Shown here: one piece after another, positions 1 through 12,271 of the stretch
Numbering within the stretch: the stretch's first letter is position 1
How the letters are laid out: the number at the start of each line of letters is the position of its first letter
Assembly: GCA_029204045.2 (NCBI GenBank)
Contig: JAQNDB010000530.1
Coordinates: 1-64,000, forward strand
Direction: 5' to 3'
DNA from: Tillandsia leiboldiana
Lineage: Eukaryota > Streptophyta > Magnoliopsida > Poales > Bromeliaceae
Length of the DNA stretch: 64,000 nt
The notes under the pieces: generated by a model
What the model was told of the DNA's origin: nothing
The model's database searches: none
Seen by the model: only the letters and a program-made list of their open reading frames with translations
Program-made: the position numbers and the translations under genes

Positions 1-560
1 CCATAAGCAGCCAAAAATCGGCTATACCACTATAACATAAGTTCTCTGATCGTAGGTCACACACAGGGTTTTCCCAGAGAAACGCCTATTTAAAACTCCA
101 AGGTGGGAAAAACCTTATTGGCCAGCCTCAAGACCCCGCCAGTGTTCAAATTGAGAGTTGTCTCAAAGTATTATCAGAGACAAAAAAGCTACGACCAGAA
201 CACGGTGTATTTGCCTGGCATAAGAATCATCATGAGAAAAGGATGGATTGAAGGGAGCTCACAAGTATGCCCTTTTTATATGCCGACGAGAGGAGCGGGA
301 TATGACAGTTCGCCCCTCAAAAAATAGCAGCATTTAATGAAGAAACGTGAAGGACAGATTTGCTGAAACCAGAAAGATCAACACTTGTGTGTGAATCCCT
401 CGAGCAGCGATCCATTTCACTCGTTATAAATCCCTCGGACAGTGAGCAAATATTTGCTTGGGTATGGGGGATGTTAGTGGATATCGTTACGCAAGCCAGG
501 TTTTTGACTCAACTTCGGCAATCACCCGAACGGCACATCAGATGATTGCCGAGGGGGCAT
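1..560 (+). mobile_element. 3' internal end of an LTR retrotransposon (5' part outside window)
   Basis: This stretch sits directly upstream of a polypurine tract and a roughly 1-kb LTR, so it is the last internal part of a plus-strand LTR element whose 5' portion lies before the window. Two short open frames (103-327 and 360-545) show no domain I recognise and are probably chance. The phrase CCCTCG(A/G) recurs near 397 and 437. The lineage is not determinable here; a Ty3/Gypsy origin is only a guess. Confidence 0.6.
548..560 (+). other. Polypurine tract of the element at 1-1586
   Basis: GCCGAGGGGGCAT abuts the LTR start TGTTGAGACC at 561. This is the expected position of the plus-strand primer of an LTR retrotransposon and fixes the orientation as plus. 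Confidence 0.75.
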
Positions 561-1586
561 TGTTGAGACCAAAATTTTCACCACTCGAGGAGGTGACACG
601 TGGCGTATACCTTCAGCTAAAAGATATCAACCGATAGAAGAATGAATCAACGAAGAGGAACCCGCGTCTTGACTAAGACCAGCCTTAGTCACGTGAGAGG
701 GCAGCACATGACATACGCCATCGGCTAAAGACATCAGCTGATAAGAGAAGCAGTCAACAAGAGGACAATCGTCTCATCCAAGACCGTCCTCGGCCGAAAA
801 CAAACATCAAACCGCCTTAGTCGAGCGATGAAAGAGGCGAAGTCATGGTCAACTCTTGGCTTCTCGAAGCCACAGAAGGAAAGACTCTAAAAGGAGGGAA
901 TGCGAGATTTGGGCGTTAATCTCGTAACAGCCCCTGGAGCGGCAAGCGGTGCCCAGCAATGGAAAGCGTCGAAGATCACGCTTCGGCGCGTTGAGTAAGG
1001 GATGAACCTAGATGAAAAACGGCTACTATCCTATTGAGGAGAATCGACTCAAAAGGAAGTAGTTGAGGAATTTACAATAATTCCCTCATCACGCCGATTT
1101 CTAAAATCGTAGTTATACACTTGGTTCGTAAATGTATAAATAAGAGAACTATCGAAGAATAAGGTCCTGCAACCTCGTAAGCCAGACCACCCCCTACTTT
1201 TTCATACCTTTCAATGCATTTGCCGCTTTCCTAGATAACATTTCATACTTGCATTTACCGCACTTTCTAGGAGTAGATTAAATTGTAATCGGTTCCCAGT
1301 CACTCTTGTACCCCACTCAATCAATACATTCATTAATCAGCTCCTTGAGTCGTATCAAATCCTTGTTTCCTCATTTCAGTTTGGCTATTTTAGGCCGAAC
1401 TCCGCTTACCTCCAAACCCCAGTTCGACTGATCTAGGCCGAATCCTGCGAGAGTTTGATTGAGAAGAACCCGGCCGAGTAGATCCTTCCTCAGCCCGATC
1501 GCTTGATCCCTTGGCACGCAGCACATCACACTCGAAGTGTCACCCCAACAAGGGCCGATCGTGGACCGCGACTTTTCAGTCCAACA
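561..1586 (+). repeat. 3' LTR, TGTTGAGACC family
   Basis: The LTR starts TGTTGAGACC after a polypurine tract and ends CCAACA at 1586. A second copy at 38657-39669 has matching start, interior and end, which sets the right boundary; the two are 1026 and 1013 bp. A TATA box (TATAAATA) lies at 1135-1142. The inverted repeat that flanks the TATA box in the second copy is degraded here. No target duplication can be checked because the 5' LTR is outside the window. Confidence 0.75.
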
Positions 1587-1982
1587 ACCGTATAGAACTT
1601 CGGCCTAAAGAGACTCCGCACAGACAAAGCGACCGTGCCTATGTTAGAAATGAATTCCAAGCATGTCAGAACAATTAAATGGGATCTAGGGCCTTGAGGA
1701 GCAAAAACACATTTTTTGAGACAAATTTATTGTGGCCATGAGGGCTTTGGGGTCTGGACCTTGATGCTGAGGTCCGGACCCAGCAAGGGAAGTCTGGACT
1801 TGGAGTGAGCAAAACTGAGGACCCAACGTTCGAGGTCTGGACCTTGAGGTAAGGTTCGCACCTTCAGCGCGTGCTGAGAAAACCTACATTCGGAGTATGA
1901 ACCCTGAGGGAGGTCTAGACCTTCCGCCCCTAAAATGCCTAGTAAAGTGGCAAACTTGTAATTAAGTGCGGGGATTAGATAT
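1587..1982 (+). repeat. U3 part of an older LTR-like host sequence, with GGTCCGGACC array
   Basis: No gene is present. The segment holds paired palindrome-like decamers: GGTCTGGACC at 1751-1760 and GGTCCGGACC at 1771-1780, exactly 10 bp apart. More degenerate copies lie at 1834-1843 and 1912-1921. Read across elements A and B it continues with 13618-13646 and 33361 onward, and the junction recreates a TATA box (GATATAAAAGG). It is therefore the U3 of an older LTR, probably Ty3/Gypsy. The short frame at 1727-2026 minus is not credible as a gene. Confidence 0.6.
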
Positions 1983-3321
1983 TGTTGGGTTATATGTAAT
2001 ACGGATCTAAATAGGGGAAAAAACACCTAGAGGGGGGTGAATAGGTGTAAACGTATAAACACTCAAAAATCGTTGCGATAAAAACCCAATGCGGAAATAA
2101 AAATAATACGCAAGATTTTTACGTGGAAAACTCCATCACCGGAGTAAAAAACCACGGGACCGATAACACGGCAGAAATCCACTAGAATTAAAACACGTAC
2201 AAGGTGATTTACCGTACACACTTACGACTCAACCTTTTCCATACGCTCCTAGAGGATCTTCTCCGCTCGCTCCGCGACGCTTCTCGAATCCACGATCTGC
2301 GCCCAACGCCGAATCCACGGCGTCCAACGTCGAATCCACGACGTCCGACCGAATCCACGGTCTTCACCCAATAGCACCCTTCGAATCCACGAACGTGCCT
2401 CGCTCCGAATCCACGAGAGCGGTTGAACCTTGAATCCACAAGGACACGCGAATCCACGCGCCGATTTTTGGGGTAAATCGTTGTTTTGGGTGGTGATGAT
2501 CCGCCGAATACTTAGATCAAAGATAGATCGGAAATACCATCTAAGTATTCATTAGTTTGATTCAACTCAAGATGTGAGTATGAAAACCTAGAATCAAACT
2601 AATCAATATAGATGAAGAAACATAGAGTATTCTCTAATGATTTCCTTTCTTCTCTATATGTGGATCTATAGCCGTATAAAATGATATATGAAAATGACGG
2701 CTATATGTGGATTCACCCTAGAAAAAGAGTCATAGGGTCTATTTATAGGTTAGAAACCCTAGGAAGGAGATAAGAATCAAAAACCTAACATTTCTGGAAA
2801 TTTTACGGACGGCGATCCGGATCGGACTAGCTGTGATCCGGATCGTCGTAACGAGTCAGCCAATTCCAGAAAAACGAAGGTTCGGGATCCGGATCGAAGT
2901 GCTTGATCCGGATCGTTCATACAGTTCACCAAACATCAACGTTCGGGATCCGGATTGCGAAGCATGATCCGGATCGTTCAAGGAAAATGGTAAACTCACT
3001 GTTCGGGATCCGGATCAAGAGACTACGATCCGGATTGAACTGGTGTATGAACGAACCACCTTCGGGATCCGGATCGAACAACCTGATCCGGATCCTGAAC
3101 ATGTCCCAAGTCCAGTTTTTGATTTTTATGCAATGAAAGATTCTTCCAAGTGTTTCTACACTACAAGAAGTATTCGGATCACACAAAATCTTTAGTTAAA
3201 CATACCTGATCCTTTTGAATTCTTCTTTCTTGAGATTGAGTTAAATGATCCAACTTTCTTCACCTTCAATCTTCAAGACTTGAGACTTTCACGAAACTAC
3301 GCCAACTCAAATTCCGTAACA
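1983..3321 (-). repeat. Element A 3' LTR
   Basis: It runs from TGTTGGG at 1983 to GTAACA at 3321 (1339 bp); on the minus strand it begins TGTTACGG. On the minus strand it carries five GATCCGGATC pairs (2814-3094), then a TATA box (TATAAATA, 2740-2747), then the eight-hairpin TGGATT array (2278-2460). Apparent reading frames inside it come from these repeats and are not coding. Confidence 0.9.
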
Positions 3322-3335
3322 ATCTCCCCCTTTGG
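3322..3335 (-). other. Element A polypurine tract
   Basis: On the minus strand CCAAAGGGGGAGAT directly precedes the 3' LTR start TGTTACGG. The same sequence stands at the same place in B (32068-32081) and D (44232-44245). Confidence 0.85.
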
Positions 3336-4032
3336 CGGTTTCGTGACAAAACACAGATCCACTAAAGAAAATTCAAAAAGATATTTTTGTTGCTATCACC
3401 ATACAACAAAAATTTACAATGGAGATCCAAAAATTTAAAAACATGAGATAAACTCCTAAAACAGACTCTAGACTTAGACATCTGTACTCTCTGCACAAAG
3501 AAATCATTCTTGACAAAAAGAGATCGTTAGATACCTCAAGAATATTTAGCATACAAAACCTAGTACAGAGATAGAGTTTATCTAATCATCATGACATTTG
3601 AGAATTCAGATATGTAAGAGAATCATAGTCAAAAACCAACATATCTTCTATGCAATAAAAACCAATGTCACAAAATGTTAGTCCAACATCAACTTGTTAG
3701 TTATATTACATGCCCAAATAGTTAGTCGAATAGTTAGTCGAGACATGCAAACAATCACAAGATGAAAACCAAAAGTTGAAGTTGAGATCATACTTACCTT
3801 ACCTTGATATTTCATCATTCATTGTTCATTGTTCAAATCATTGTTCTAAACTCTCTCATTGTTCTAAACTCTCTCCCCCTTTTTGTCACAAATAAAGCCA
3901 AAAATTACAGAAGTGGAGAGAATGGTTAACAGTTTAAGTTCGAGAACTAAAAACTCAAATTAAAACTTAAAAACCTGCACAACAGAAGGATTTAAGCATA
4001 TGCATAATAAACAGAAATTAGAAGGATACGGA
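3336..4032 (-). other. Element A untranslated 3' region
   Basis: No gene is seen. It is homologous to 31378-32067 in B and 44246-45079 in D. It contains an extra polypurine-like tract on the minus strand (about 3869-3885, AAAAAGGGGGAGAG type) followed by AT-rich sequence with short direct repeats (ATAGTTAGTCG twice near 3718-3740). Confidence 0.6.
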
Positions 4033-5514
4033 TTATTCAGACTCGTCTGAACTGATACAGCCGAGGATTTGGAAAATCTTCTTTATTCGCTTGTTCATTG
4101 CTGATTGATTTTATTTACCTTCTTTATTTCTTCCTTTACCTCAATTAGTTCATTTGATATACGTTCTTGCTCGTTGGAGAGCCTTTGCTGTTCTTTATAG
4201 ATTGAGGTAACAGATGCATCATCATCAGAAGTTGATTGTGGTGCTTCTTGTGCCGGAGGTGCTGGTTGAACTGGAGGAGCTGCTGCCGGTGCAGAGGTTG
4301 TTGCTTGTTGTCGTTGTTCTCGTTGCCGGTGAAGAGGTATGAAAGGTTCATCTGGCTTCGTCGAAAGAGACTTTACAATTGTTGTGTCATTGATCGTTCC
4401 TAGACTGTGCAGATAGGAACTCGCATTTGTGTCAGCTTTAAATTTGCGAAGAATGCGCATGATGATCATTGGAAAAGGTAGTCTCTCTGACGGATGAGCT
4501 TGCTCCACATATCGTGCCATCCTTGACCAGATGACGTAGGGAATGTTTAAGTTAGCTCCCATTGCTGCTGCGGGGTTTCCAAGTAGATAAAGGAATATCA
4601 TTCTTTCCCACCGAAGAACCTTTGTGTTCATGTTTGGAATAATATTGTAACAAACAATAAGATTTAAGATGCGGTACTCTGGTCGTAGTTCTTTCGAGAA
4701 AACGGAGTTTCCTGTCGACCGAGTATTTGGAACACAGATTCCATCAACTACCACTCTCCAGGAGAAGGTGTTGAAGGCTTGATTCTTCAGGTAATGAGTG
4801 CCATCGGCTCGGGCGTCCATCCCTAGTACTTCACCAATTAGCTGAGGCGTTACTTTGATTCTGACATTCTTGACTAATGTTTGAAAATCCCGACGCCCGC
4901 TTTCCTGATCAACTAGATAGCAGGCATTCTGATAAAACATCCTCACTGAGTGAAGACAATACCCAGTGGTCTCCGGGAAATCGCAAATGGAAGCAAGACC
5001 TCTCTGGTCAAACAAAGTCCCAAACGTCTGAGAACGCTGCTTTAAGGCTTTTACATCAACATGCCTTTCTCCAATGCATTCTCTGTTTTCAAAATCCTTT
5101 ATTCTAGCCGAGCTGACAAAGTCTTGTGGAGGTGCTTGCCAGCAGCTGGTTGCTCAATGGTGATTCCTCGAGCACTCCTCTCTTGCGAGCAACACTTTTT
5201 CTTCTTGTCTTCCCAGAAGTTTCTTCCATTGGAGCTTTCCCTTTTTCAGCAGCAGTAGGCGGAGCCTTCGATGTTTCCGCAGGTGCTTTTCCCTTTGAAG
5301 CAGTCGGAACAGTCGTTGCTTCAACTTGCAGTTCATCCCAGTCAATTGATTCCGTTTCAGATTCTGTATCGGAATCATCTTTAGCTTTCTTCGCTTTCTT
5401 AGCCTTCTTCTTAGCCCTCTTGGGCTTGACGGTGTCTCTCGTATGAACCATAGCCGCAAGTAGAAAACAATCCAAGTGATCACCATTGCTAATGGTTTCT
5501 TGAGAAAAAGAATC
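4033..5514 (-). pseudogene. Element A ORF3 (env-like position), frameshifted
   Basis: This is the extra reading frame between pol and the 3' LTR. Exon 2 begins after a conserved splice acceptor. The N-terminal part (frame 5104-5538) is Lys-rich then acidic (MVHTRD, repeated KKAKK, then DSDTESETES). A frameshift near 5010-5110 separates it from the 306-residue central part (4095-5015). The central part contains the conserved block FPETTGYC, TPQLIGEVLGM, YNIIPNMNTKVLRW, NIPYVIWSRMARY and ends in a charged coiled-coil stretch. A further frameshift precedes the acidic Ser-rich tail ending at 4033. Element D has the undamaged 490-residue version. The central block resembles plant proteins annotated as putative transposon protein; its function is unknown. 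Confidence 0.75.
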
Positions 5515-5894
5515 CTGTGTAGACCAACTCAAGAACACAAAAATTGTTAATTTTCAAAAATTGAAAAATTGTACCCAAACAATCATAATCATGTAGAGAG
5601 ACTAAGAATCAAATTAGTTTTGCAAAAGGACTTTTAAAAATAGATCAATTGCATGATTTTCGAAAATCCTTATTATATGCCCTAAAACCGAAATTTTAGA
5701 AATCGAAGCCTAAAAATCCGTTAATCAGGAGAATACCTAGCATATAATCAAAACTAATCTACCCAGAGTTCTTATTTCAAAAGAAATTTGATCAAAAACC
5801 ATCCACAAACAAAGTTGATCCAAGAAATTCATCACGTTTGAGGAGGAAAAGAGAAAAACGGTGAAAAACCGAGATTTTGATCAATAAAACTTAC
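5515..5894 (-). other. Predicted intron in ORF3 5' UTR (element A)
   Basis: On the minus strand a donor CAA/GTAAGT (GT at 5894-5893) and an acceptor ACACAG/GATT (last intron base 5515) frame 380 bp. Donor and acceptor are in the same relative place in B (384 bp) and D (380 bp). This is predicted from sequence only. Confidence 0.55.
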
Positions 5895-6010
5895 TTGGAG
5901 TTGAAGAACTTGAGTTTGAAAGCTTCCAGGAAGGATGAAATCTAGAGAGAGAGGCTCTGGAAACTTTGGAACAAAAGATTGGAGTAAAGAAATCAAAAAC
6001 CCTTTCGTTC

Positions 6011-6179
6011 TTTATAAAAACCTAGCCGCGATCCGGATCAGTTCATAACTGCGATCCGGATCGGCTACCCGCAGTGAGAAACTGCGTTCGGGATCCGGAT
6101 CGGCAGATACAATCCGGATCGTCAGCCCGCAGAAGAATTCCTGCGTTCGGGATCCGGATCATCTAGCCCGATCCGGATC
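6011..6179 (-). promoter_or_regulatory. Internal promoter-like module upstream of ORF3 (element A)
   Basis: Three pairs of GATCCGGATC-type palindromes (6030-6179) are followed on the minus strand by a TATA box (TATAAA within 6012-6019), then a transcribed-leader-like CT-rich exon and the predicted intron. The order palindrome array then TATA copies the layout of the LTR promoter, but here it stands between pol and ORF3. Confidence 0.55.
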
Positions 6180-7121
6180 GGCCCCAACTTTTTCTTTAGA
6201 AAATTTCAGAGAAATTCAAGAAAAACCAGAAAAAGATTGTAAGCACAAATGTGTATCAACTTTAAACAAAAATCATCGTTTCATACAACAAGAATTAGAT
6301 TATGCCAAATCTATCAATAATATCCAAAAATGAAACGAAAATTTACAAAAATTAAATCCCTTAAAGTTGAACACCTTCAATCACATCTAACTTGATCTTA
6401 TGAGTAATGCCTTTATCAAATCATCAATTCAGTAAAGAAAATGAAATACAAAGATCAATAGATGTTTGAAATCCCAAATATAATAGATAATGTATCTAGA
6501 CAATCTGTTGAAGAGAGTGGCTCTTTGAGCATCTTTCTTTAAAAACCCACCTTATACCAACCTTGAAATTTGACAGAGTCAAGTATTTCAACATGCATTT
6601 TACTTAATCAAAAATTTGAACAACCATGCTTGGTATACATGTGGTAGCTGCACACAATACTCGGACGACCGAGGTGGTAGCTCTTTCCTCCATGTGGTGG
6701 TAGTTTTCACACTCCTCATTGGGATGTAACTCTTTCCACATCTTTTGAGCATTTTACCTTTTCTTTGACTCCCCCTCAATTGGCTATCAATTATTTAAGA
6801 TATAAAGTATTCAACCAAATATTGATCTCGATTTCATACTCGACTAAGCAGTCAAATAAGATAATGACTATACCAAGAGATCATAGAGAGAGAGAAATTG
6901 ACTTTGATCACTTTAGAAGATGATTTAATTAACATAAATGATCATTGCAACAGTGAAATATTATGATGGCAAAAGCATAATAAATTTCTAAATGTGCGAA
7001 AAGATGCAATTAAAGTCAATTATGATCTATGCTCAATTAATGTCCTATGTACAAACATAGATAATGAACAAAACAAAAACAAATACAAAACCTATCCTAA
7101 GCAAAGATTTCAAAAAGAAGA
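6180..7121 (-). other. Element A spacer between pol and ORF3 module
   Basis: No gene is seen. It is homologous to 29091-30026 in B and 47248-48189 in D. On the minus strand it contains an internal polypurine-like tract TTGAGGGGGAGTC (6768-6780) and a conserved stretch with AGCTACCAC-type repeats (around 6640-6720). Confidence 0.6.
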
Positions 7122-10100
7122 TTATTTCAAGGAAAGCATCCCAATTGCTTTTCGTAAATGAATAAAACGTTTTTGATCCAAAGGTTTTGTTAGAATGTCA
7201 GCTAATTGATCCTCAGTTGAAATATATGAAAGTTGAAGAGTATTTGATTCAACTAGCTCTCTAAGAAAATGATATCTAAGTTCAATATGTTTTGTTCTAG
7301 AGTGCAACACAGGGTTTTTAGAAATGTTAATTGCACTTGTGTTGTCACAAAGAATTGTTACCGAAGATGCTGAAATGCGGAAGTCGCTCAATACGCTTTT
7401 CATCCAAATGAGTTGAGTTGAGCAACTTCCAGCTGAAATGTATTCCGCTTCGGCAGTCGAGAGTGCTATGCAATTCTGCTTTTTACTGTGCCATGCAACA
7501 AGGCAATGGCCAAGATAGAAGCATGCACCACTCGTGCTTTTCCGATCATCCACTGATCCTGCCCAATCGGCATCTGAGTATCCAACAATATCCAAACTTG
7601 TTCCCATAGGATACCAAATTCCGAAATTAATTGATCCTTTGATATACCGGATGATCCTTTTCACCGCTTTCAGGTGAACCTCCTTTGGTGCTGATTGATA
7701 TCTCGCGCAAATCCCAACACCAAAAGATATATCCGGGCGACTAGCCGTGAGGTAAAGTAGACTTCCAATCATACTTCGATACAGTTTCTCGTCTACATTC
7801 TCACTATGTGATTCACTTCCAAGTCCCTTGTGGCTAGTTCCCATTGGAGTCGGAAAATCTTTACAATTTTCTAGATCAAACTTTTTGACCAACTCCATTG
7901 CATACTTGGATTGACTCAAGTGAATACCTTCATCATTTTGTTTAATTTGCAATCCAAGAAAATAAGTCAATTCGCCCATCATGGACATCTCAAATTCGCT
8001 TTCCATGGTCTCCGCGAATTTAGAAGCATCATTATCTCTTGTTGCGCCAAATACAATGTCATCGACATAGATTTGTGCTACAATGAAATTGTTTTGATAA
8101 TGCTTCACAAAGAGAGTCCTATCAGCTCCCCCTCGAGTATAGCCCTTCTCCAAAAGGTGCTTTGTTAACCTTTCGTACCATGCTCGCGGTGCTTGTTTCA
8201 GACCGTAAAGAGCCTTTTTCAAACGAAAAACATGGTTAGGTTGTTTATGATCTACAAAACCTTTCGGTTGAGCCACATAAACTTCCTCATTTAAAAACCC
8301 ATTTAGAAATGCGCTCTTAACGTCCATTTGAAATAATTTGATTTTAAAATGACAAGCAATAGCAAACAGTATACGAATGGACTCGAGTCTAGCTACAGGG
8401 GCGAATGTTTCGTCAAAGTCTATACCTTCTACTTGAGAGTAGCCTTGAGCAACTAATCGTGCCTTGTTCCTGATGATAGTACCATCCTCATTTTTCTTGT
8501 TCTTGAAGATCCATTTGGTACCTATCACATTGTGTTGCTTTGGAGGCTTCGTTAATTCCCAGACTTTGTTTCGCTCAAATTGATGGAGCTCTTCCTGCAT
8601 TGCTTTAATCCAGTAGTCATCCTGAAGAGCTTCATCTATGTTCTTTGGTTCGATTAAAGATACGTAGCAAGCGAATCCACAAACCAACTGCCTCCGAGTT
8701 CTAACTCCTTCTTGTGGATCTCCAATAATATTCGATTCCGGATGATCCTTGGAGATTCGTAACGTTTGTTGAAACGGAGTACTCGGAGATACATGAGATG
8801 ATTCCTGCACATCAGATAAACTAGAAGAACCATTAGATGCATCATTAATATTGGAAGTATTATTATGAGAAGATGCACTAGCAGGAGAATCATCATCTAG
8901 AGAGATATCGAGGGTAGATTTTCCAGATTCAAAGTGAAAAGCTTCATCTACTTTAACATTTATAGATTCTACGATCGTCTTAGATTCAATGTTAAATACT
9001 CGATATGCTCTGCTATTCGTAGAATAACCCAAAAAGATCCCTTCATCACTTCGAGAGTCGAACTTTCCAAGATTTTCACGGTCACGTAAAATGTAACATC
9101 GACTCCCGAAGATACGAAATATTTGATATTGGGTTTTCTACTAAACCACAGCTCATATGGTGTATTTAAAGTTCCTGGGCGCAAGTAAACTCTATTAATG
9201 ACATAGACAGCGGTGTTCACAGCTTCAGCCCAAAAATGTAGCGGTAAATTCCGGCTATGAAGCATCACACGCGCCATCTCTTGAACAACCCTGTTCTTGC
9301 GCTCAACAACACCATTCTGCTGAGGTGTATAGGGTGCCGAGAATTCATGTTTAATGCCATTTGAAGTGCAAAAATCAATGAATTTTGAATTTATGAATTC
9401 TCCACCTCTATCACTTCTAACACGAATGATCTTTTCATTCTTTTCAATCATAATACGATGGCAAATCTCATGAAAAGAGTCAAACGTATCAGCTTTCTCT
9501 TTTAAAAATGCTACCCAAGGAAAACCGAGAGAAATCATCAACCAATAAAAAAATGTACCATTTACCTCCCAAAGATGGTTGACGGGTCGGCCCCATTAAG
9601 TCCATGTGCAAAAGTTCCAAGGGCCGTTTTGTACCAACGTGGTTCAAGCTCTTGTGTGCAGTCCTAGACTGTTTTCCCTTTTGGCAACCACCACACACAA
9701 CGTTTTGTTTAAATAAAAGCTTTGGAACCCCCTTGACCACGTCCTTGTTTGAAATTCGAGTAAGTTCCTTAAAATTTAAGTGACCTAGCCTTTCATGCCA
9801 AGAGTTTCATTATTCAAGCGGCTAAGTTACAATTTTCAGAAAATTTATTAGGAACAACATAACAATTGTTTTCAGATCTAACCCCTTTAGAAAGAAGACA
9901 TGGTCCTTATCAGTACAACGCATTCAACAGATGAAAAGTTAACTGAAAAACATTGTCGCAAAGTTGACTTATGCTTATGAGGTTAGTCTTAAGGCCATCA
10001 ACAAATAAGACGTTTTTCAAAATCGGGCCATCTGGAATAGCTACCGTCCCTTTTCCAACAATTTTGGAAGATCGACCGTCTCCGAAAACAACGTGTCCTC

Positions 10101-12238
10101 CGGAGATTTTCTCAAGATTTTGAAAACTATTTTTGTCACCGGTCATGTGACGGGAACACCCGCTATCCAGATACCAAGACGAACTATCATATGCATGCAA
10201 GGAAACATTGGAAACAAGACAAGGGAAAATTTCACCTTTGCGCACCCAAACCCTTTTGGAGTGCGTCGGTAATGGTCGAGAAGTTATATGCCTAGGTGAA
10301 GGCGGTCTTGTTATAGCGATTGTTGTTCCTTGATGTAATCGTCTTGCGCGATGAACTACCAAATCTCTTTTCATTTGAAAAGTTTTGCTTTGATTTTCGG
10401 GGAGGAGCCATTTTGGTAGTCGTTGCAAGAGGTCCTTGAGATGAGCGTTCGACTCCCGTCTTGCAATATCTTCTTATTGCCCTGAAACAACCACAAAGAA
10501 AACATACCTTAGATCTTGACGATCCCAAAGAGGATGAAGTAGGTTTGTTGTCGTTGTTTGTCTTGAATTCCGGTGTCGGAGGAGGAAATACCGACTGAGG
10601 CACAAAAACTGTCTCACTCGAACTTGGACTGTTTCCAGTTTGAGTGTATCCGAGGGCCGAACCTATTTGATTGACCAAGACCAAGAAGTCTATCCAACTT
10701 ACTCCTTCCTGAAGAGAATCGCTGTAAGTCATTCTTGAGTTGGAAAATGGTCTTTGTCATTTCCAGGTTATCCGGTCGAGCCTCGTTGTAGAGCTTTGAG
10801 AAGTGATTCGCGTTATCCACCAGATTTTGTATGTTCCTTCTCAAGTTGCTCATTGGACTCTTGAAGGGAAGCATTTGCCTTTATCAGGTTTTCCCTTTCC
10901 ACTTCAAGAGCGTTTGAGAGAGAAGTCGCTCTTTTTGCTTCTTCTTCGAGATCATGCACTCTCCCTCTCAAACTCTTGTTTTGCTTAGCCACTTTCTTTG
11001 AGTCCCTCAAAAGTCTGTGGTAGGCTAGAGCAAAATCTTTCACCTTCCGAATCATCCGATTCGTTGTCCGTTGCATTCTTTTCAACAGTGGAGTTGGACA
11101 ACGACTCAGATGTACTTGCCATAAAGCACATGAAGGGTGAAGATACGGACGCGTGGAAAGCAGTGGAGCTCTTTTCTTCATCACTCGAAGACGACTCATT
11201 TGACGTTGAGTTGTCATCCCAAGTGACGACTTGCATCGCCTTCTTCTTTGCCGGATACTTGTTAGGACATTCTGTTGCAATGTGGCCGTAGCCTCGACAT
11301 TTGAAGCATTGTAGTTGTCCTTCTGAGCTTTTCTTATCCTTTGAGAAGTTCTCTTGCTTTCTTGACTTGTATCCTGAAGTACCCTTGCCTTTGTTCGACT
11401 TTCCGAAGGATGGAGATTTGCTTGAATTACCCCTTCGAAAGTTGCGGCGAAACTTCCTTGTCAAGAGAGCGAGCTGCTTCTCAAATTCCTCCATAGAAAG
11501 GTTCTCGTCATCGTCTGAGGAGGATGTATCCGCGTCTTCTTCCTTAGTTGTTTTCAACGCATAACCTGAAGACTTAGAAGTGGATGCCTTTCCAGAAGAA
11601 TTGTTAGTAGTAAATGTCATTTCATAAGTTTGCAATGAACCAACTAATTCTTCTACACGTATTTCGTCCGGGTGTTTAATAGTTTCAATGGCAGTAACCT
11701 TTGGGCGAAATCGTTCAGGAAGAGTTCTTAAGATTTTTCTTACAATCTTAAATTCTGGAATCTTCTCTCCCAGATTAGCACATGAGTTTACGATGTCTTG
11801 CAATCGTGTATAGTAGTCCGTGAAAGATTCATTTTCTGCCATTAAGATAGAGTCAAACTTGCTTGTAAGCATTTGCAGTTTCTGAATCTTCACGAGGTTA
11901 GTTCCCTCATGTGTAACCTGAAGAACATCCCAGATTTCTTTCGCAGTCTCACATACCGAGACGCGAGAGAATTCAGTTTGAGATAAGGCATTAAAAATAG
12001 CATTAATTCCCTTGCCATTGTAAGAAGATGAATCTAACTCTTCCTTGGTCCATTTCGACCTAGGTTTTAAGGTGCGAACATCACCATTAAATTCAGTTGG
12101 ATTAGACCATCCTAATTCAATTGATTGCCACACCCGTTCGTCGATGGAAATTAAAAAGGCTTTCATCCGTACTTTCCAGTACGCATAATTTGTTCCATCG
12201 AAGAACGGGGGTCGGTTGATGTTTCCACCTTCAACCAT
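7122..12238 (-). pseudogene. Element A gag-pol polyprotein, multiple frameshifts
   Basis: The frame starts at ATG 12238, 34 bp inside the 5' LTR. Gag has the SIRE-type opening (RPPFFDGTNYAYWKVRMKAF) and a first CCHC knuckle (CFKCRGYGHIATEC). An inserted A near 11040 ends this frame at 10985, and later segments need other frames (about 10614-10874, 10292-10732, 9910-10428, 9489-9740, 8969-9541, 7122-9032). The second knuckle is destroyed by a compensated double indel (CFLCGCFRAIRRYC). Protease (LDSGCSRHMTG), integrase (RSDRGGEF, NGVVERKNR), reverse transcriptase (YVDDIVFG) and RNase H (SDADWAGSVDDRKSTSG, STAEAEY) can all be recognised. The last 636 residues are open. It cannot give one functional polyprotein. 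Confidence 0.9.
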
Positions 12239-12257
12239 TGTTTACAACCCTATTCCC

Positions 12258-12269
12258 GCTCTGATACCA
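12258..12269 (-). other. Element A primer-binding site (tRNA-iMet type)
   Basis: TGGTATCAGAGC on the minus strand, two bases after the 5' LTR. This is the standard complement of the initiator tRNA-Met 3' end in plant copia elements. Confidence 0.9.
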
Positions 12270-12271
12270 CT

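Noticed and set aside
103..545. Two short frames at the left edge
   Set aside because: Located in the 3' internal region before a polypurine tract; no recognisable homology or start context.
2209..2457. Arg-rich open frames in all copia LTRs (82-residue type and overlapping frames)
   Set aside because: They are translations of the TGGATT hairpin array in the leader; frames exist on both strands and are not preserved in E.
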